Source of the DNA: an uncultured Nitrosomonas sp.
GTDB taxonomy: Bacteria > Pseudomonadota > Gammaproteobacteria > Burkholderiales > Nitrosomonadaceae
Length of the DNA stretch: 64,000 bases
Direction of reading: 5' to 3'
NCBI GenBank assembly: GCA_949281375.1
Contig: CASDLT010000040.1
Location: forward strand, 62,001-126,000
Each line of letters starts with the position of its first letter. Positions within the stretch are counted from its first letter, which is position 1. The position numbers and the translations under genes are program-made. The notes beneath the pieces are model-generated. The model searched no databases, was not told the origin of the DNA, and worked only from the letters and a program-made list of their open reading frames with translations. Shown piece after piece: positions 8,666-17,244 of this stretch.

Positions 8666-9376
8666 ATGGGTCATTTTTTTTCCCCTGAACTCCTTGATCA
8701 TATCTGTAACCCTTACCAGCGAGCAGGCAAGTTTGCCTGGCATTTCGCCCGAGGCAAATTGAAGCGAGATCCGGTTTTTGCGCATATTGTGAAAGCCGGC
8801 TATATCACTCGTCATGCCCGCGTACTGGACATTGGATGCGGGCAGGGTTTGCTGGCTGCTTTGCTGTGTGGAATGGGCGATTACGCGCAAGGTCATGGCG
8901 AACAAAAGGCAGATGTCACGGGGATCTCAATCACTGGAATCGAACTCATGCGCAACGACGTGATCCGAGCGCAGCAAGCGCTGCATGGTTTTGGTTCGCG
9001 CATTCAGATCATCCATGGCGATATGCGCCAGACTCATTTTGGAAGTGCAGATATCGTTGTAATTCTGGATGTTTTGCATTACGTACCCTATGGCGCACAA
9101 ACCGACATACTGAAGCGCGTATATGCGTGTTTATCCTCGGGAGGAAAACTTTTGCTTCGTGTGGGTGATGCTTCAGCAGGTCTGCCCTTTTTTTTCAGCA
9201 AATGGGTGGATGCCGTGGTTTTCGCTTTGCGGGGACATACATCGGTTCGCGTCTATTGCCGTTCATTGACTGAATGGAAAGACCAGCTTGAGACAATCGG
9301 TTTCAAGGTCGCGGATATCCCCATGCATCAGGGAACGCCTTTTGCCAATATACTTCTGCATTGCCAGAAAACTTGA
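8666..9376 (+). CDS. SAM-dependent methyltransferase (class I)
   Basis: A 236-residue class I methyltransferase. Motif I is VLDIGCGQG (residues 53-61), the acidic residue of motif II is the Glu in GIELMRN, and post-I strands follow (IVVILDVLHYVPYG). It sits between the deacetylase and the ketosynthase. Methylation of the aryl head group or of the end carboxyl is a known tailoring step in aryl polyenes, so such a role is reasonable. A second, unrelated-looking methyltransferase is encoded at 12185-12961. Substrate not determinable from sequence. Confidence 0.8.
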   Translation: MGHFFSPELLDHICNPYQRAGKFAWHFARGKLKRDPVFAHIVKAGYITRHARVLDIGCGQGLLAALLCGMGDYAQGHGEQKADVTGISITGIELMRNDVIRAQQALHGFGSRIQIIHGDMRQTHFGSADIVVILDVLHYVPYGAQTDILKRVYACLSSGGKLLLRVGDASAGLPFFFSKWVDAVVFALRGHTSVRVYCRSLTEWKDQLETIGFKVADIPMHQGTPFANILLHCQKT

Positions 9377-9406
9377 TTACCCGGGTGAGTTTTATCTGAA
9401 TTGCCT

Positions 9407-10615
9407 ATGAGAGGCCGAGCATTTTTATCTCTGTCCGCATTTACCGCAACGTCCTGTCTGGGTAACGGTGTGGCGCCTTTGCGCTCCAGGCTTCTGGCGC
9501 AGCAGGGTGGTCTGACGTCTTGTCAGTTTGAGGCCGTTGATCTGGATACCTATGTCGGCATCACGAACATCACCGATGATGAAGTGTTCTTACCTGCTGC
9601 GCTGCAGGATTTTGATTGCCGCAACAATAGACTGGCTTATTTGGGCTTGCAGCAGGATAGCTTTATCGATGCCGTCGATAAGGCGAAATGTCAATTCGAT
9701 AAACACAGGATTGGCGTATTTCTCGGTACCAGCACGTCGGGAATGCTGCAGACCGAAAAGGGATATCTCGAGCTTGATCCGCAAACGGGGGCATTACCTT
9801 CCTGGGTTAATTATCGATACGCCCAGAATACCGGCTCGGTGGCGCATTTTGTTCGTCTGGCATTGGGCGTGGCAGGGCCAGCTGCTGTGGTGTCTACAGC
9901 GTGTTCCTCCAGCGCGAAAGTGTTTGCGATGGCGCAGCGCATGTTGCTGCTGGGCGCAATTGATGCTGCCATTGTGGGCGGAGTTGATAGTTTGTGCCTG
10001 ACGACACTCTATGGATTTCACTCATTGCAATTGCTCTCTCAACATCCATGCAAGCCGTATGACGCCAACAGAGACGGTATTTCGATCGGTGAGGCGGCGG
10101 TTTTCGCGCTTTTAACACACGATGATGAGCATACGCCTTCAGGAAGTTTATTGATCAAGGGGGTGGGCGAAAGCAGCGATGCGTATCATATGTCCAGTCC
10201 TCATCCACAAGGCCTGGGTGCTTGCCAAGCCATGCGCTCAGCTTTACAGCAGGCGCGGCTTGCTGCATCGGACATCGACTATATTCACCTGCATGGCACT
10301 GCCACAAAGAATAACGATGCGATAGAGAGTATCGCGGTTTCGGCAGTTTTTGATGACATGCCGCCTGCAAGCTCAACCAAAGGTGCGACAGGACATTGCT
10401 TGGGCGCGGCAGGGGCATTGAATGTGGTCATTGGCGCGGTGGCCTTGCAGCAACAGATTGCATGGGGCAGCATCGGTACTGAAGAATTGGATGCCGCCCT
10501 CCCTCGGATCCATTATCAGGTGCATAATGCCGCCCGGCCCATAAGGCATGTGCTCAGTAATTCATTGGGTTTTGGAGGCTCTAATTGCAGCCTCGTTTTG
10601 GGGCTGAAAGACTAG
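9407..10615 (+). CDS. Beta-ketoacyl-ACP synthase (FabF-like, catalytic)
   Basis: A 402-residue ketosynthase; I prefer ATG 9407 over the TTG two codons upstream. The catalytic triad is intact: Cys166 in STACSSSA, His296 in HLHGTAT and His330 in KGATGHCLGAAG, followed by the C-terminal NSLGFGGSN loop. It would extend the aryl starter by malonyl-ACP condensation to build the conjugated chain. It is followed by a ketosynthase-like protein without the full triad, so the two are likely a KS/chain-length-factor heterodimer as in type II aryl polyene synthases. It is the only complete ketosynthase in the window; standard clusters often encode more than one. Confidence 0.9.
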   Translation: MRGRAFLSLSAFTATSCLGNGVAPLRSRLLAQQGGLTSCQFEAVDLDTYVGITNITDDEVFLPAALQDFDCRNNRLAYLGLQQDSFIDAVDKAKCQFDKHRIGVFLGTSTSGMLQTEKGYLELDPQTGALPSWVNYRYAQNTGSVAHFVRLALGVAGPAAVVSTACSSSAKVFAMAQRMLLLGAIDAAIVGGVDSLCLTTLYGFHSLQLLSQHPCKPYDANRDGISIGEAAVFALLTHDDEHTPSGSLLIKGVGESSDAYHMSSPHPQGLGACQAMRSALQQARLAASDIDYIHLHGTATKNNDAIESIAVSAVFDDMPPASSTKGATGHCLGAAGALNVVIGAVALQQQIAWGSIGTEELDAALPRIHYQVHNAARPIRHVLSNSLGFGGSNCSLVLGLKD

Positions 10616-10617
10616 AT

Positions 10618-11463
10618 ATGAGGGAATGTGCTGATTTTTTCGAAGGTGCGTTACAGTGTCATGTGCTGAGTATCGGTCTACTGGGGCCCGGTTTGCCCGA
10701 CTGGAATGTGGCCCAGTCAGTCTTGAGTGGGAAGCATAGCTATCAGCGGGCAGATTTCGAAATTCCAGTGGTCACGTGGTTGCCTCCCACGGAACGCCGG
10801 CGGGTGGGAAAAATGGTTCGTCTTGCGCTGACCGTCGGGAACGCTGCAGTACAAGCCGCATCTATCGAGGCCCGCCAGTTGGCAACGGTATTCACTTCCT
10901 CTTCAGGAGACGGAGACAATTGCGATGCGATCTTCACGACGCTCGCGCATACTGAAAAAAGTGAGCGGTTCATTTCACCAACGCGTTTTCATAATTCCGT
11001 TCATAATGCCCCCGCAGGTTACTGGAGCATTGCGAATCAATGTATGTTGCCATCGACCAGTTTGTGTGCATATGATTCAAGTTTTGCGGCTGGCCTTGTA
11101 GAAGCCTGTAGTCAGGCGCTGTGGTCGGATGAGCCGATTTTATTGATATCCAGTGATGTCGTGTATCCCTATCCGCTGAGTGACATACGCCCCATAGGCT
11201 GCAATTTTGCTGTGGCCATGGTGTTAACTGCAGTCGCAACCGACGTTGCACTGGCAAAATTGACATTGCGGTATGTGGCTGAATCGGAGACCCGAATGGA
11301 AAACCAGGAATTAGATGAAGTGCGTCGTTCCAATCCGAGTGCGCGCTGCCTGCCTTTGCTGCAAGCGATAGCCCGCAAAGTCCTGCATGATGATCGCGCT
11401 GTTTCAGACACAGTTCACCTTGAATACGTCGAGCCTTTAACGCTTGAAGTAGCTGTCGATTAA
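10618..11463 (+). CDS. Ketosynthase-like chain-length factor partner
   Basis: A 281-residue protein resembling the short N-terminal beta-ketoacyl synthase domain family (PF13723-like) found as a non-catalytic partner in aryl polyene clusters. SFHNSVHNAPAGYWSIA-like residues around 140 are the recognisable signature (FHNSVHNAPAGY), and the position of the catalytic Cys falls in SLCAYDSSFAAG. It is much shorter than a full ketosynthase and lacks the paired catalytic His motifs. ATG 10618 lies just after the preceding stop; a longer start at 10585 would overlap the ketosynthase. Most likely it dimerises with the upstream ketosynthase and sets chain length. Confidence 0.75.
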   Translation: MRECADFFEGALQCHVLSIGLLGPGLPDWNVAQSVLSGKHSYQRADFEIPVVTWLPPTERRRVGKMVRLALTVGNAAVQAASIEARQLATVFTSSSGDGDNCDAIFTTLAHTEKSERFISPTRFHNSVHNAPAGYWSIANQCMLPSTSLCAYDSSFAAGLVEACSQALWSDEPILLISSDVVYPYPLSDIRPIGCNFAVAMVLTAVATDVALAKLTLRYVAESETRMENQELDEVRRSNPSARCLPLLQAIARKVLHDDRAVSDTVHLEYVEPLTLEVAVD

Positions 11464-12192
11464 ATGCACGATAAAATTCATGCACTGGTCACTGGCGGCA
11501 GTGGAACCATCGGAACCGCCATTAGCCATTCACTGGCGCAAGCGGGATATCACGTCTACATTCAGGCCAACCAGAACTTTCAAAAAGCGCAAGACGTGGC
11601 GTATCGATTGCGCGAACAGGGATTATCGGCAAGCGCACTGGCCTTTGATGTGACCAATGCCGAGCAGGCGCGTCAGGTGCTGGAAGAATTGACTGGACAA
11701 ACACCCATACACATATTGGTCAATAATGCCGGAATACATGACGATGCCATATTTCCTGCCATGCAGCAGCAGCAATGGCAGCGGGTTATCGATGTGTCGT
11801 TGAATGGTTTTTTTAATGTCACCCAACCGTTGGTCATGCCGATGATTCGCAGCCGTTTTGGCCGTATCGTCAGTGTTTCGTCAATTGCCGCAATGATCGG
11901 GAATAAAGGACAGGTCAATTATGCTGCGGCCAAAGCGGCGCTGCATGGTGCCAGCAAATCCTTGGCCCTGGAACTTGCCAGCCGCAATATAACGGTGAAT
12001 GTCGTGGCGCCGGGTATCATCGCCTCGCCGATGATCGCGAATGCTTTCGACGCCAAGACAATTGCACATCTTGTGCCGATGAAACGAGCGGGTGAGCCTG
12101 AAGAAGTGGCCAGCCTGGTGGCTTTTTTATGCAGCCGTAGCGCGAGCTATATTACGGGGCAGGTCATTTCTGTGAATGGCGGAATCATCTAA
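11464..12192 (+). CDS. 3-oxoacyl-ACP reductase (FabG-like SDR)
   Basis: A 242-residue short-chain dehydrogenase/reductase. The nucleotide-binding glycine motif is GGSGTIG (11-17), NNAG is at 87-90, catalytic Ser at 139/140 and Tyr153-xxx-Lys157 in YAAAK. It would reduce the beta-keto group after each condensation with NADPH. It directly follows the ketosynthase pair (no gap after TAA) and is the last gene of the plus-strand operon. Its last 8 bp overlap the last 8 bp of the convergent methyltransferase gene. The next step of the cycle, dehydration, has no gene here. Confidence 0.9.
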   Translation: MHDKIHALVTGGSGTIGTAISHSLAQAGYHVYIQANQNFQKAQDVAYRLREQGLSASALAFDVTNAEQARQVLEELTGQTPIHILVNNAGIHDDAIFPAMQQQQWQRVIDVSLNGFFNVTQPLVMPMIRSRFGRIVSVSSIAAMIGNKGQVNYAAAKAALHGASKSLALELASRNITVNVVAPGIIASPMIANAFDAKTIAHLVPMKRAGEPEEVASLVAFLCSRSASYITGQVISVNGGII

Positions 12193-12961
12193 ATCCAGAC
12201 TGTTGTTTTACCGCCTGATATTCTGAAAAGATTCTCAATTCACGGTGCTGCTTCACGCCGGAAAAGCCGACGTTCTCCAGTGTCTGAAGGATTCTCCGGG
12301 GAGGAACACAGGCCTCTATACTGTCCCAGTAATATCTCCATAGTTTGGATGTTTCGCCTGTCGTGGAAATAGCTCTTGCGAGCAGCGGAACGAGCGTGCG
12401 CATGTAAGTCTTCAGTAGGACGGATCCGAGTCGTGTTTCGGGTCGGGTAATTTCAAGAATGCATAGCTTACCCCCTGGCTTGAGCACTCTGAGATATTCA
12501 CCAAATACCTGTTCCAAATTACTCACATGACGAAGCGCATAACCCATACTCAGAAAATCAAAGCTATTGTCAGGAAAAGGAATGTGTTCTGCCCGTCCAC
12601 CAATCAATGTTGCCTTTCTCAACAAAGTGCTTGCCTGCAGCATGCCTAAACTCGGATCAAGACCGGTCAGTAACTCTGATGAGCCGATTATTTCAATGGC
12701 CTGAGCTGCTAATAATCCTGTGCCGCAACCGACATCCAGGATCTCCATCCCAGATTGGAGCCCCGCGCGCTTCAGTGCTTGACCGCGGTACCATTGACCG
12801 GTGCCAAGCGCTAGGAGGTGTTCGATACGGTCGTAATCGACACTGGTCGTATCGAACATATCGCGTATGAAGCTGGCGCGTTCCTCTTCAGTTGTGTAAT
12901 AGCCTGCGATGGGCTGATGAGGCGCCTTTATGGAACGGTTGGATTGCTCTGAATCAGGCAT
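12185..12961 (-). CDS. UbiE-like SAM-dependent methyltransferase
   Basis: A 258-residue class I methyltransferase. Motif I is ILDVGCGTG (residues 74-82), followed by Asp (GLDPS) in motif II and the UbiE-like stretches [13 protein letters not shown] and [14 protein letters not shown]. Its overall pattern resembles the ubiquinone/menaquinone C-methyltransferases, but the context argues for polyene or aryl head-group methylation. It is the last gene of the minus-strand operon and lies 7 nt after the glycosyltransferase stop. The 3' end overlaps the convergent FabG gene by 8 bp. Confidence 0.85.
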   Translation of the reverse strand: MPDSEQSNRSIKAPHQPIAGYYTTEEERASFIRDMFDTTSVDYDRIEHLLALGTGQWYRGQALKRAGLQSGMEILDVGCGTGLLAAQAIEIIGSSELLTGLDPSLGMLQASTLLRKATLIGGRAEHIPFPDNSFDFLSMGYALRHVSNLEQVFGEYLRVLKPGGKLCILEITRPETRLGSVLLKTYMRTLVPLLARAISTTGETSKLWRYYWDSIEACVPPRRILQTLENVGFSGVKQHRELRIFSEYQAVKQQSGFR

Positions 12962-12968
12962 GATCAGG

Positions 12969-13739
12969 TTATGCGTCGAATTTGCGCCACAATAGCAGAG
13001 GCAAGCGGATGATAAAACCTGCGATAAGACGGATGTGCATTCCTGTTAATAGCGCGTTGTCACGCCAATAGTTGAAATGCGATACGCCCCCCTCATCAGC
13101 ATTCAAATATTTTACTGGCGCATCGACGTTGATTGGACGGATATTTTTCCAGCATAAGCGGACCACTGCTTCGATATCAAAATCGAAGCGGCGCATAAAG
13201 CGATGTGTTTGCATGATGTGTAGAAGCGGAGCAATGGGGTAAACGCGGAAACCGTAAAGACAATCGCCGATGCCCATCCACAGGGTATCAAGATTGGCGA
13301 GGAAATTGGAGATTTTGCGTCCCTGGACGCGAAGCTGAGGCGCGCTGTCATCAAAGACGGGCTTGCCAAGTATCATGTTGGCAGGATGCTCTTCCGAGAT
13401 TTTCATAAAGCGCGGAATGAGGTAGGCCGGATGCTGTCCATCGGCATCCATCGTTAATGCATGCGTAAATCCCGAATCCAGCGCTTGTTGCAGACCTGCC
13501 ATCAAAGCCGCGCCTTTCCCCTGATTGAAAGGCATGACGATGACCTTCAGATTCGGAATATCTTCGCTCATCTTTTGAAGAATGACTGTGCTGCCGTCGG
13601 TGCTGCCGTCACTGACTACCCATACCGGCTGCCATTGTGCCAAGGCTTCCTGAACGGTGCGGACAATCAAGTCGCCAGGATTATAACTGGGTATAAGCAG
13701 CACGTGACTGGTGGAGGGAGTCGTCAAGGGCATGGTCAT
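12969..13739 (-). CDS. GT2-family glycosyltransferase
   Basis: A 256-residue GT-A-fold glycosyltransferase. The N-terminal IPSYNPGD motif (16-23), VVSDGSTDGS (41-50) and the metal-binding DAD of MDADGQHP (98-100) are all present. One or two hydrophobic segments near the C-terminus (MHIRLIAGFIIRLPLLLW) suggest membrane contact. Glycosyltransferases of this type accompany an acyltransferase in aryl polyene clusters, and in some species the two are fused; here they are separate genes that overlap by 59 nt. It probably transfers a sugar to the polyene or its lipid carrier. Confidence 0.85.
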   Translation of the reverse strand: MTMPLTTPSTSHVLLIPSYNPGDLIVRTVQEALAQWQPVWVVSDGSTDGSTVILQKMSEDIPNLKVIVMPFNQGKGAALMAGLQQALDSGFTHALTMDADGQHPAYLIPRFMKISEEHPANMILGKPVFDDSAPQLRVQGRKISNFLANLDTLWMGIGDCLYGFRVYPIAPLLHIMQTHRFMRRFDFDIEAVVRLCWKNIRPINVDAPVKYLNADEGGVSHFNYWRDNALLTGMHIRLIAGFIIRLPLLLWRKFDA

Positions 13740-14451
13740 AATAATTTTGCAAAAGACTGATCATTTCTGCTGTTTTGCTGGCAGGTTCGAAACGTTTACC
13801 CAGAACCGCTTTGAAATAGATGGGAAAGGGCGGCGCTTTCCAGATAGGCCAATGCTTGGACAGATAGGGCGAATCAGTGAGCAGCAGAACCGTTTGAATG
13901 GGGGACTGAGCTTTGGTGCTGATCAGCCCGATGCCCGCCTTCAGGCGATTAATGGGAAACTCCACTGTTCGGGTGCCTTCAGGAAAAATCAGCAGGTTAC
14001 TGCCACTTTGGAGTTCCTTGACTGATCTGCGAACCATTTTTTTGATGGAATCGTTTCGTACGTAACCAGCCAGCATGGCGCCGGAATGTAAAAAAATATT
14101 GTTCCAGAGGCTGGCTTTCATGAGACAACTGGTATTTTTGATGCGAGACAGCATTAACAGCGCATCCAGCATAGTAGGATGGTTGGGGGCGATAATAAGT
14201 CCTTTTTCTGCATTCAGTATATCAAGTGCTCGTAAATCTAAATGTACGAGGCCTAACCGGTAGCATCCGTTCAAGAAGAGCCGAAAAACAAAACTGTTCA
14301 GCTTCCTTCCAAATTTTCTTCCGATGTCAGACGGTAAAAGATAATAAAGAAAAAAAACTGAGAAATTTCCCACCAGTAACATCAGAGCCAGCCATAGCAG
14401 CATGATATAAAACACGACGACATGAAAAAAACGCAAGACATGTGTTGTCAT
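13681..14451 (-). CDS. PlsC-like 1-acyl-glycerol-phosphate acyltransferase
   Basis: A 256-residue lysophospholipid acyltransferase. The catalytic NHxxxxD box is NHPTMLD (His91, Asp96) and the glycerol-phosphate binding motif FPEGTRT starts at about 156. A hydrophobic N-terminus (10-36) anchors it in the membrane. Aryl polyenes of the xanthomonadin and E. coli type are lipid-linked, and clusters normally carry a PlsC-like enzyme with this presumed role. The gene starts 1 nt after the chorismatase stop and overlaps the glycosyltransferase by 59 nt, so all three are one transcript. Confidence 0.85.
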   Translation of the reverse strand: MTTHVLRFFHVVVFYIMLLWLALMLLVGNFSVFFLYYLLPSDIGRKFGRKLNSFVFRLFLNGCYRLGLVHLDLRALDILNAEKGLIIAPNHPTMLDALLMLSRIKNTSCLMKASLWNNIFLHSGAMLAGYVRNDSIKKMVRRSVKELQSGSNLLIFPEGTRTVEFPINRLKAGIGLISTKAQSPIQTVLLLTDSPYLSKHWPIWKAPPFPIYFKAVLGKRFEPASKTAEMISLLQNYYDHALDDSLHQSRAAYTQL

Positions 14452-14452
14452 T

Positions 14453-15487
14453 TTAGGCGATTTTCATTTTCCCGGATTCAGGAGTGCGATAATTCGCGCT
14501 CGCTTCAATCTCTACCAATAGTTCGGTTCTGCAAATATCGGCCTTCACAAATACGGCTTGCCTGATGCCCGCCTGCTGTAAAACGGTTCGGACGGTTTCC
14601 AGGTGTTCGGGCAAGCGGATATACACGCGCCAGAAAAGCTCATTCAAACCCAGGGAATAAGGAAAATCCATGGGACCTGCTGAGTCGTTCATCATGATTC
14701 GATTGGCCTGTGCCAGTATGGTATTCAGATTTTGCAATGTTTCATAGGCTTGTGCCCGAATATCATGTTGGTGGCGCGACTCATGACCCACGATGCTCGC
14801 AGTGCCACTGAGAAAAAGTGCTGCGCCAGCATCATGACGAAGAAGCGTGGCGCGTGAAAAAAGCGGAGGGACAATTCCGTATTGTTCAGGATAAGAACTG
14901 GAATTCATCTGTCGCGGATTTTCGATGTAGGACGGTTTACGAGTTGACGCCAAGAAAGCGATCCTGAGCGTATCGTCGAAAGATCCCAGGGCGCAGGCCG
15001 CGGGATACCCATCATTGATGATCTGACTAAAATCGTCAAAAGCTTTTTTCCTGCCCATATTAAATAAACGATAGCGCTCAGTCATGAGTTCATCTTCATT
15101 GATATGAGGTACAAAATTCCATATACGTAAAAGATGTGGGACATGCAATGTCAGGCACAATTGCAGCATTGCCCGATAAGCCTGTCGAGTTGCCTGTTCC
15201 AGTCGTTCTGAACCGGATCGCTGTTCAGTTTCGATATATCCGAATATAAATTCCCGTGTTTGGCTATATCGAATCGTTCCAAGAGGTAAAGTACATTCAT
15301 GTGTTGCGGACAGCGCATCGGTCAAGAACAATTCGTTTAATTCGGTTTTTCCTGCCAATGCAGATAATGGTAATTGCACTACAGTCCCTTCGTCCGTACT
15401 CAATCCATGGGTATGGCAAATGCCTCCCAGCACGTGCTGACTTTGCTTCAGTTGCTGTGCTGATGGCGAAATAATCAGCGTCTCCAT
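14453..15487 (-). CDS. xanB2: XanB2-like chorismatase (3-/4-hydroxybenzoate-forming)
   Basis: A 344-residue protein of the chorismatase family (formerly called pteridine-dependent dioxygenases; FkbO, Hyg5, XanB2). Family-typical segments are FGYIET (82-87), RIWNFVPHINE (121-131), RYRLFNMGR (138-146), LASTRKPSYIENPRQ (179-193) and FLSGTASIVGHES (225-237), with the RidA-like C-terminal half ending in ELLVEIEA. XanB2 of Xanthomonas converts chorismate to 3-hydroxybenzoate and 4-hydroxybenzoate; 3-hydroxybenzoate is the xanthomonadin starter. Its presence inside the island ties the pathway to that starter rather than to the 4-hydroxyphenyl starters made by tyrosine ammonia-lyase-type routes. Whether it gives 3-HBA, 4-HBA or both cannot be settled by eye. 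Confidence 0.88.
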   Translation of the reverse strand: METLIISPSAQQLKQSQHVLGGICHTHGLSTDEGTVVQLPLSALAGKTELNELFLTDALSATHECTLPLGTIRYSQTREFIFGYIETEQRSGSERLEQATRQAYRAMLQLCLTLHVPHLLRIWNFVPHINEDELMTERYRLFNMGRKKAFDDFSQIINDGYPAACALGSFDDTLRIAFLASTRKPSYIENPRQMNSSSYPEQYGIVPPLFSRATLLRHDAGAALFLSGTASIVGHESRHQHDIRAQAYETLQNLNTILAQANRIMMNDSAGPMDFPYSLGLNELFWRVYIRLPEHLETVRTVLQQAGIRQAVFVKADICRTELLVEIEASANYRTPESGKMKIA

Positions 15488-15611
15488 ACTGCACCATGCC
15501 CTTTCACAAATTCGGGGGAATTGATTATTTTTACGTCAATGAACTGAGAAGAGAGTTTTATGAGGTACAACGCTGCAAAACCAATTTCAGACGACAGACT
15601 ATCCGGATATC

Positions 15612-16961
15612 TCACTGCACGGCGCTGTCTACATCACGAATATTTTGAGCACGCCGCTTCATCGCTGCCCAGGTACGTTTTAAATTCATTAATGATGACA
15701 AATAATATATTACTTTGAAAGCATACAATGACGGCCAGATTTTGGGATTGTCGAAAATATCACCTGACAGGACGCTGAGGATGCTTTCTTTCGTTTTCAG
15801 TACATTACGCGGGTGCATAAACAATTCCCGTATCATCGGATTGGTGACTCGATGAATAAACCATGAAAATTCCTTGGGCCCATGCGTGATGACATGCTGA
15901 AACTCTTTAAGTCTAACAGGAGCCTGAGCAGGCTCTTTTAAAACTGCTTCAACGACTTCTGCTCCTTTGAAAGCGCTATTCATCGCCAGCATGACGCCCG
16001 ACGAAAAGACCGGGTCGACGAATGCGTAGGCGTCACCAATCATGATGAATCGTTCGCCATGGGAGATCGTGCTTGAGTATGAGTAATTGCCAGTCGCATA
16101 CGTTTCAGATACCAGTTCCGCATGCGTCATGCGTTCAGCCAATTGTGGGCTCAAGTTGATGGTATCCCATAGAAAATCATCCAGAGGCTTTTTACGGGAA
16201 TGCAGGTAATATGGCCAGCAGACCGCGCCCACGCTGGTCGTGCCATCGGCGAGGGGAATAAACCAGAACCAGCCATGCTCGAACCAAAAGATGGAAATGT
16301 ATCCTTCTTTGTCTCCAGGCAGCCGGGTAGCATGATCAAAATGTCCAAAAATCGCAGAGCTACTATGTTTTTTGTCTTTTTGCTTGGTCTTGTATTTATT
16401 GGCCAGAAAAGTATCTCGTCCAGAAGCATCCACAATGAATTTTGCTTCGAAAGACTTGGTTTGTCCGATGGGTATTTCTGCGCGGATTCGGATAGGGGCA
16501 GCATGGTTATCGTCCATTTCGATATCCCGAACGCGACAATTTTCTAACGTTTGTACTCCTTTACTTGCCGCATTTCGAAACAATATCTCATCAAATTCTG
16601 AACGCCTGACCTGATAAGCCCAGGACAGCTCCTTATTCCAGCTCTCTGAGAATTCAATCTGGGAAACATGATCGTGATCGGGTGAATTAAATTCTATGCC
16701 AAGTTTCAGCATGCCAATTTTTTTTATTTCTTCGGCAACGCCCAGTCGTTCCAATAGAGGCATGTTAGCGGGCAGAAGCGATTCACCAATATGAAATCGC
16801 GGATGCTCCTCTTTTTCCAGCATAATCACATCGAAGCCTTTTTCAGCCAGCAATGTGGCGCAGGTTGATCCAGCAGGGCCGCCGCCTATGACGAGCACAT
16901 CGCAATGCGTCAACATGGTTGACTCCGGTTTCGGTTTGATCTCTGATGGGGTGTTGTCCAT
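15612..16961 (-). CDS. Flavin-dependent halogenase (first copy)
   Basis: A 449-residue FAD enzyme. All signatures of flavin-dependent halogenases are visible: GGGPAG (26-31) for FAD binding, Lys86 in LKLGIEF at the position of the catalytic Lys, WFWFIP (231-236) as WxWxIP, and FVDPVFSSG (314-322) as FxxPxxSxG. These motifs separate halogenases from ordinary monooxygenases. Xanthomonadins are brominated aryl polyenes and their clusters carry a halogenase, so the likely substrate is the hydroxybenzoyl unit or polyene. No flavin reductase is encoded nearby; reduced FAD would come from elsewhere. It is 124 nt upstream of the chorismatase and 283 nt downstream of the ligase gene, so it may have its own promoter. 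Confidence 0.87.
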   Translation of the reverse strand: MDNTPSEIKPKPESTMLTHCDVLVIGGGPAGSTCATLLAEKGFDVIMLEKEEHPRFHIGESLLPANMPLLERLGVAEEIKKIGMLKLGIEFNSPDHDHVSQIEFSESWNKELSWAYQVRRSEFDEILFRNAASKGVQTLENCRVRDIEMDDNHAAPIRIRAEIPIGQTKSFEAKFIVDASGRDTFLANKYKTKQKDKKHSSSAIFGHFDHATRLPGDKEGYISIFWFEHGWFWFIPLADGTTSVGAVCWPYYLHSRKKPLDDFLWDTINLSPQLAERMTHAELVSETYATGNYSYSSTISHGERFIMIGDAYAFVDPVFSSGVMLAMNSAFKGAEVVEAVLKEPAQAPVRLKEFQHVITHGPKEFSWFIHRVTNPMIRELFMHPRNVLKTKESILSVLSGDIFDNPKIWPSLYAFKVIYYLSSLMNLKRTWAAMKRRAQNIRDVDSAVQ

Positions 16962-17244
16962 CTTCGGCTATTCCTTATGTCAATGGCATAGAAGAAAAGG
17001 GGTCTTTATCACTATGAAATATACTGAATGTTAATTATTTAATCAAACCTGCCATAGATCGCCCGACAGGCGAGGAAAAGGTTGCCATTGCCTCAAAAGA
17101 GCGTCTACATAGGAACGCGATGTCGATTCCAACTTGATCACAGCACTGGTCGAGTGCGAATGCAGCATTTTTCTGCGTTGTCTCAGAAATGAAATTCTGT
17201 GTCACATTTCTTTAGAAAGGATCGAAGCGTAATCTTCAATCAAA

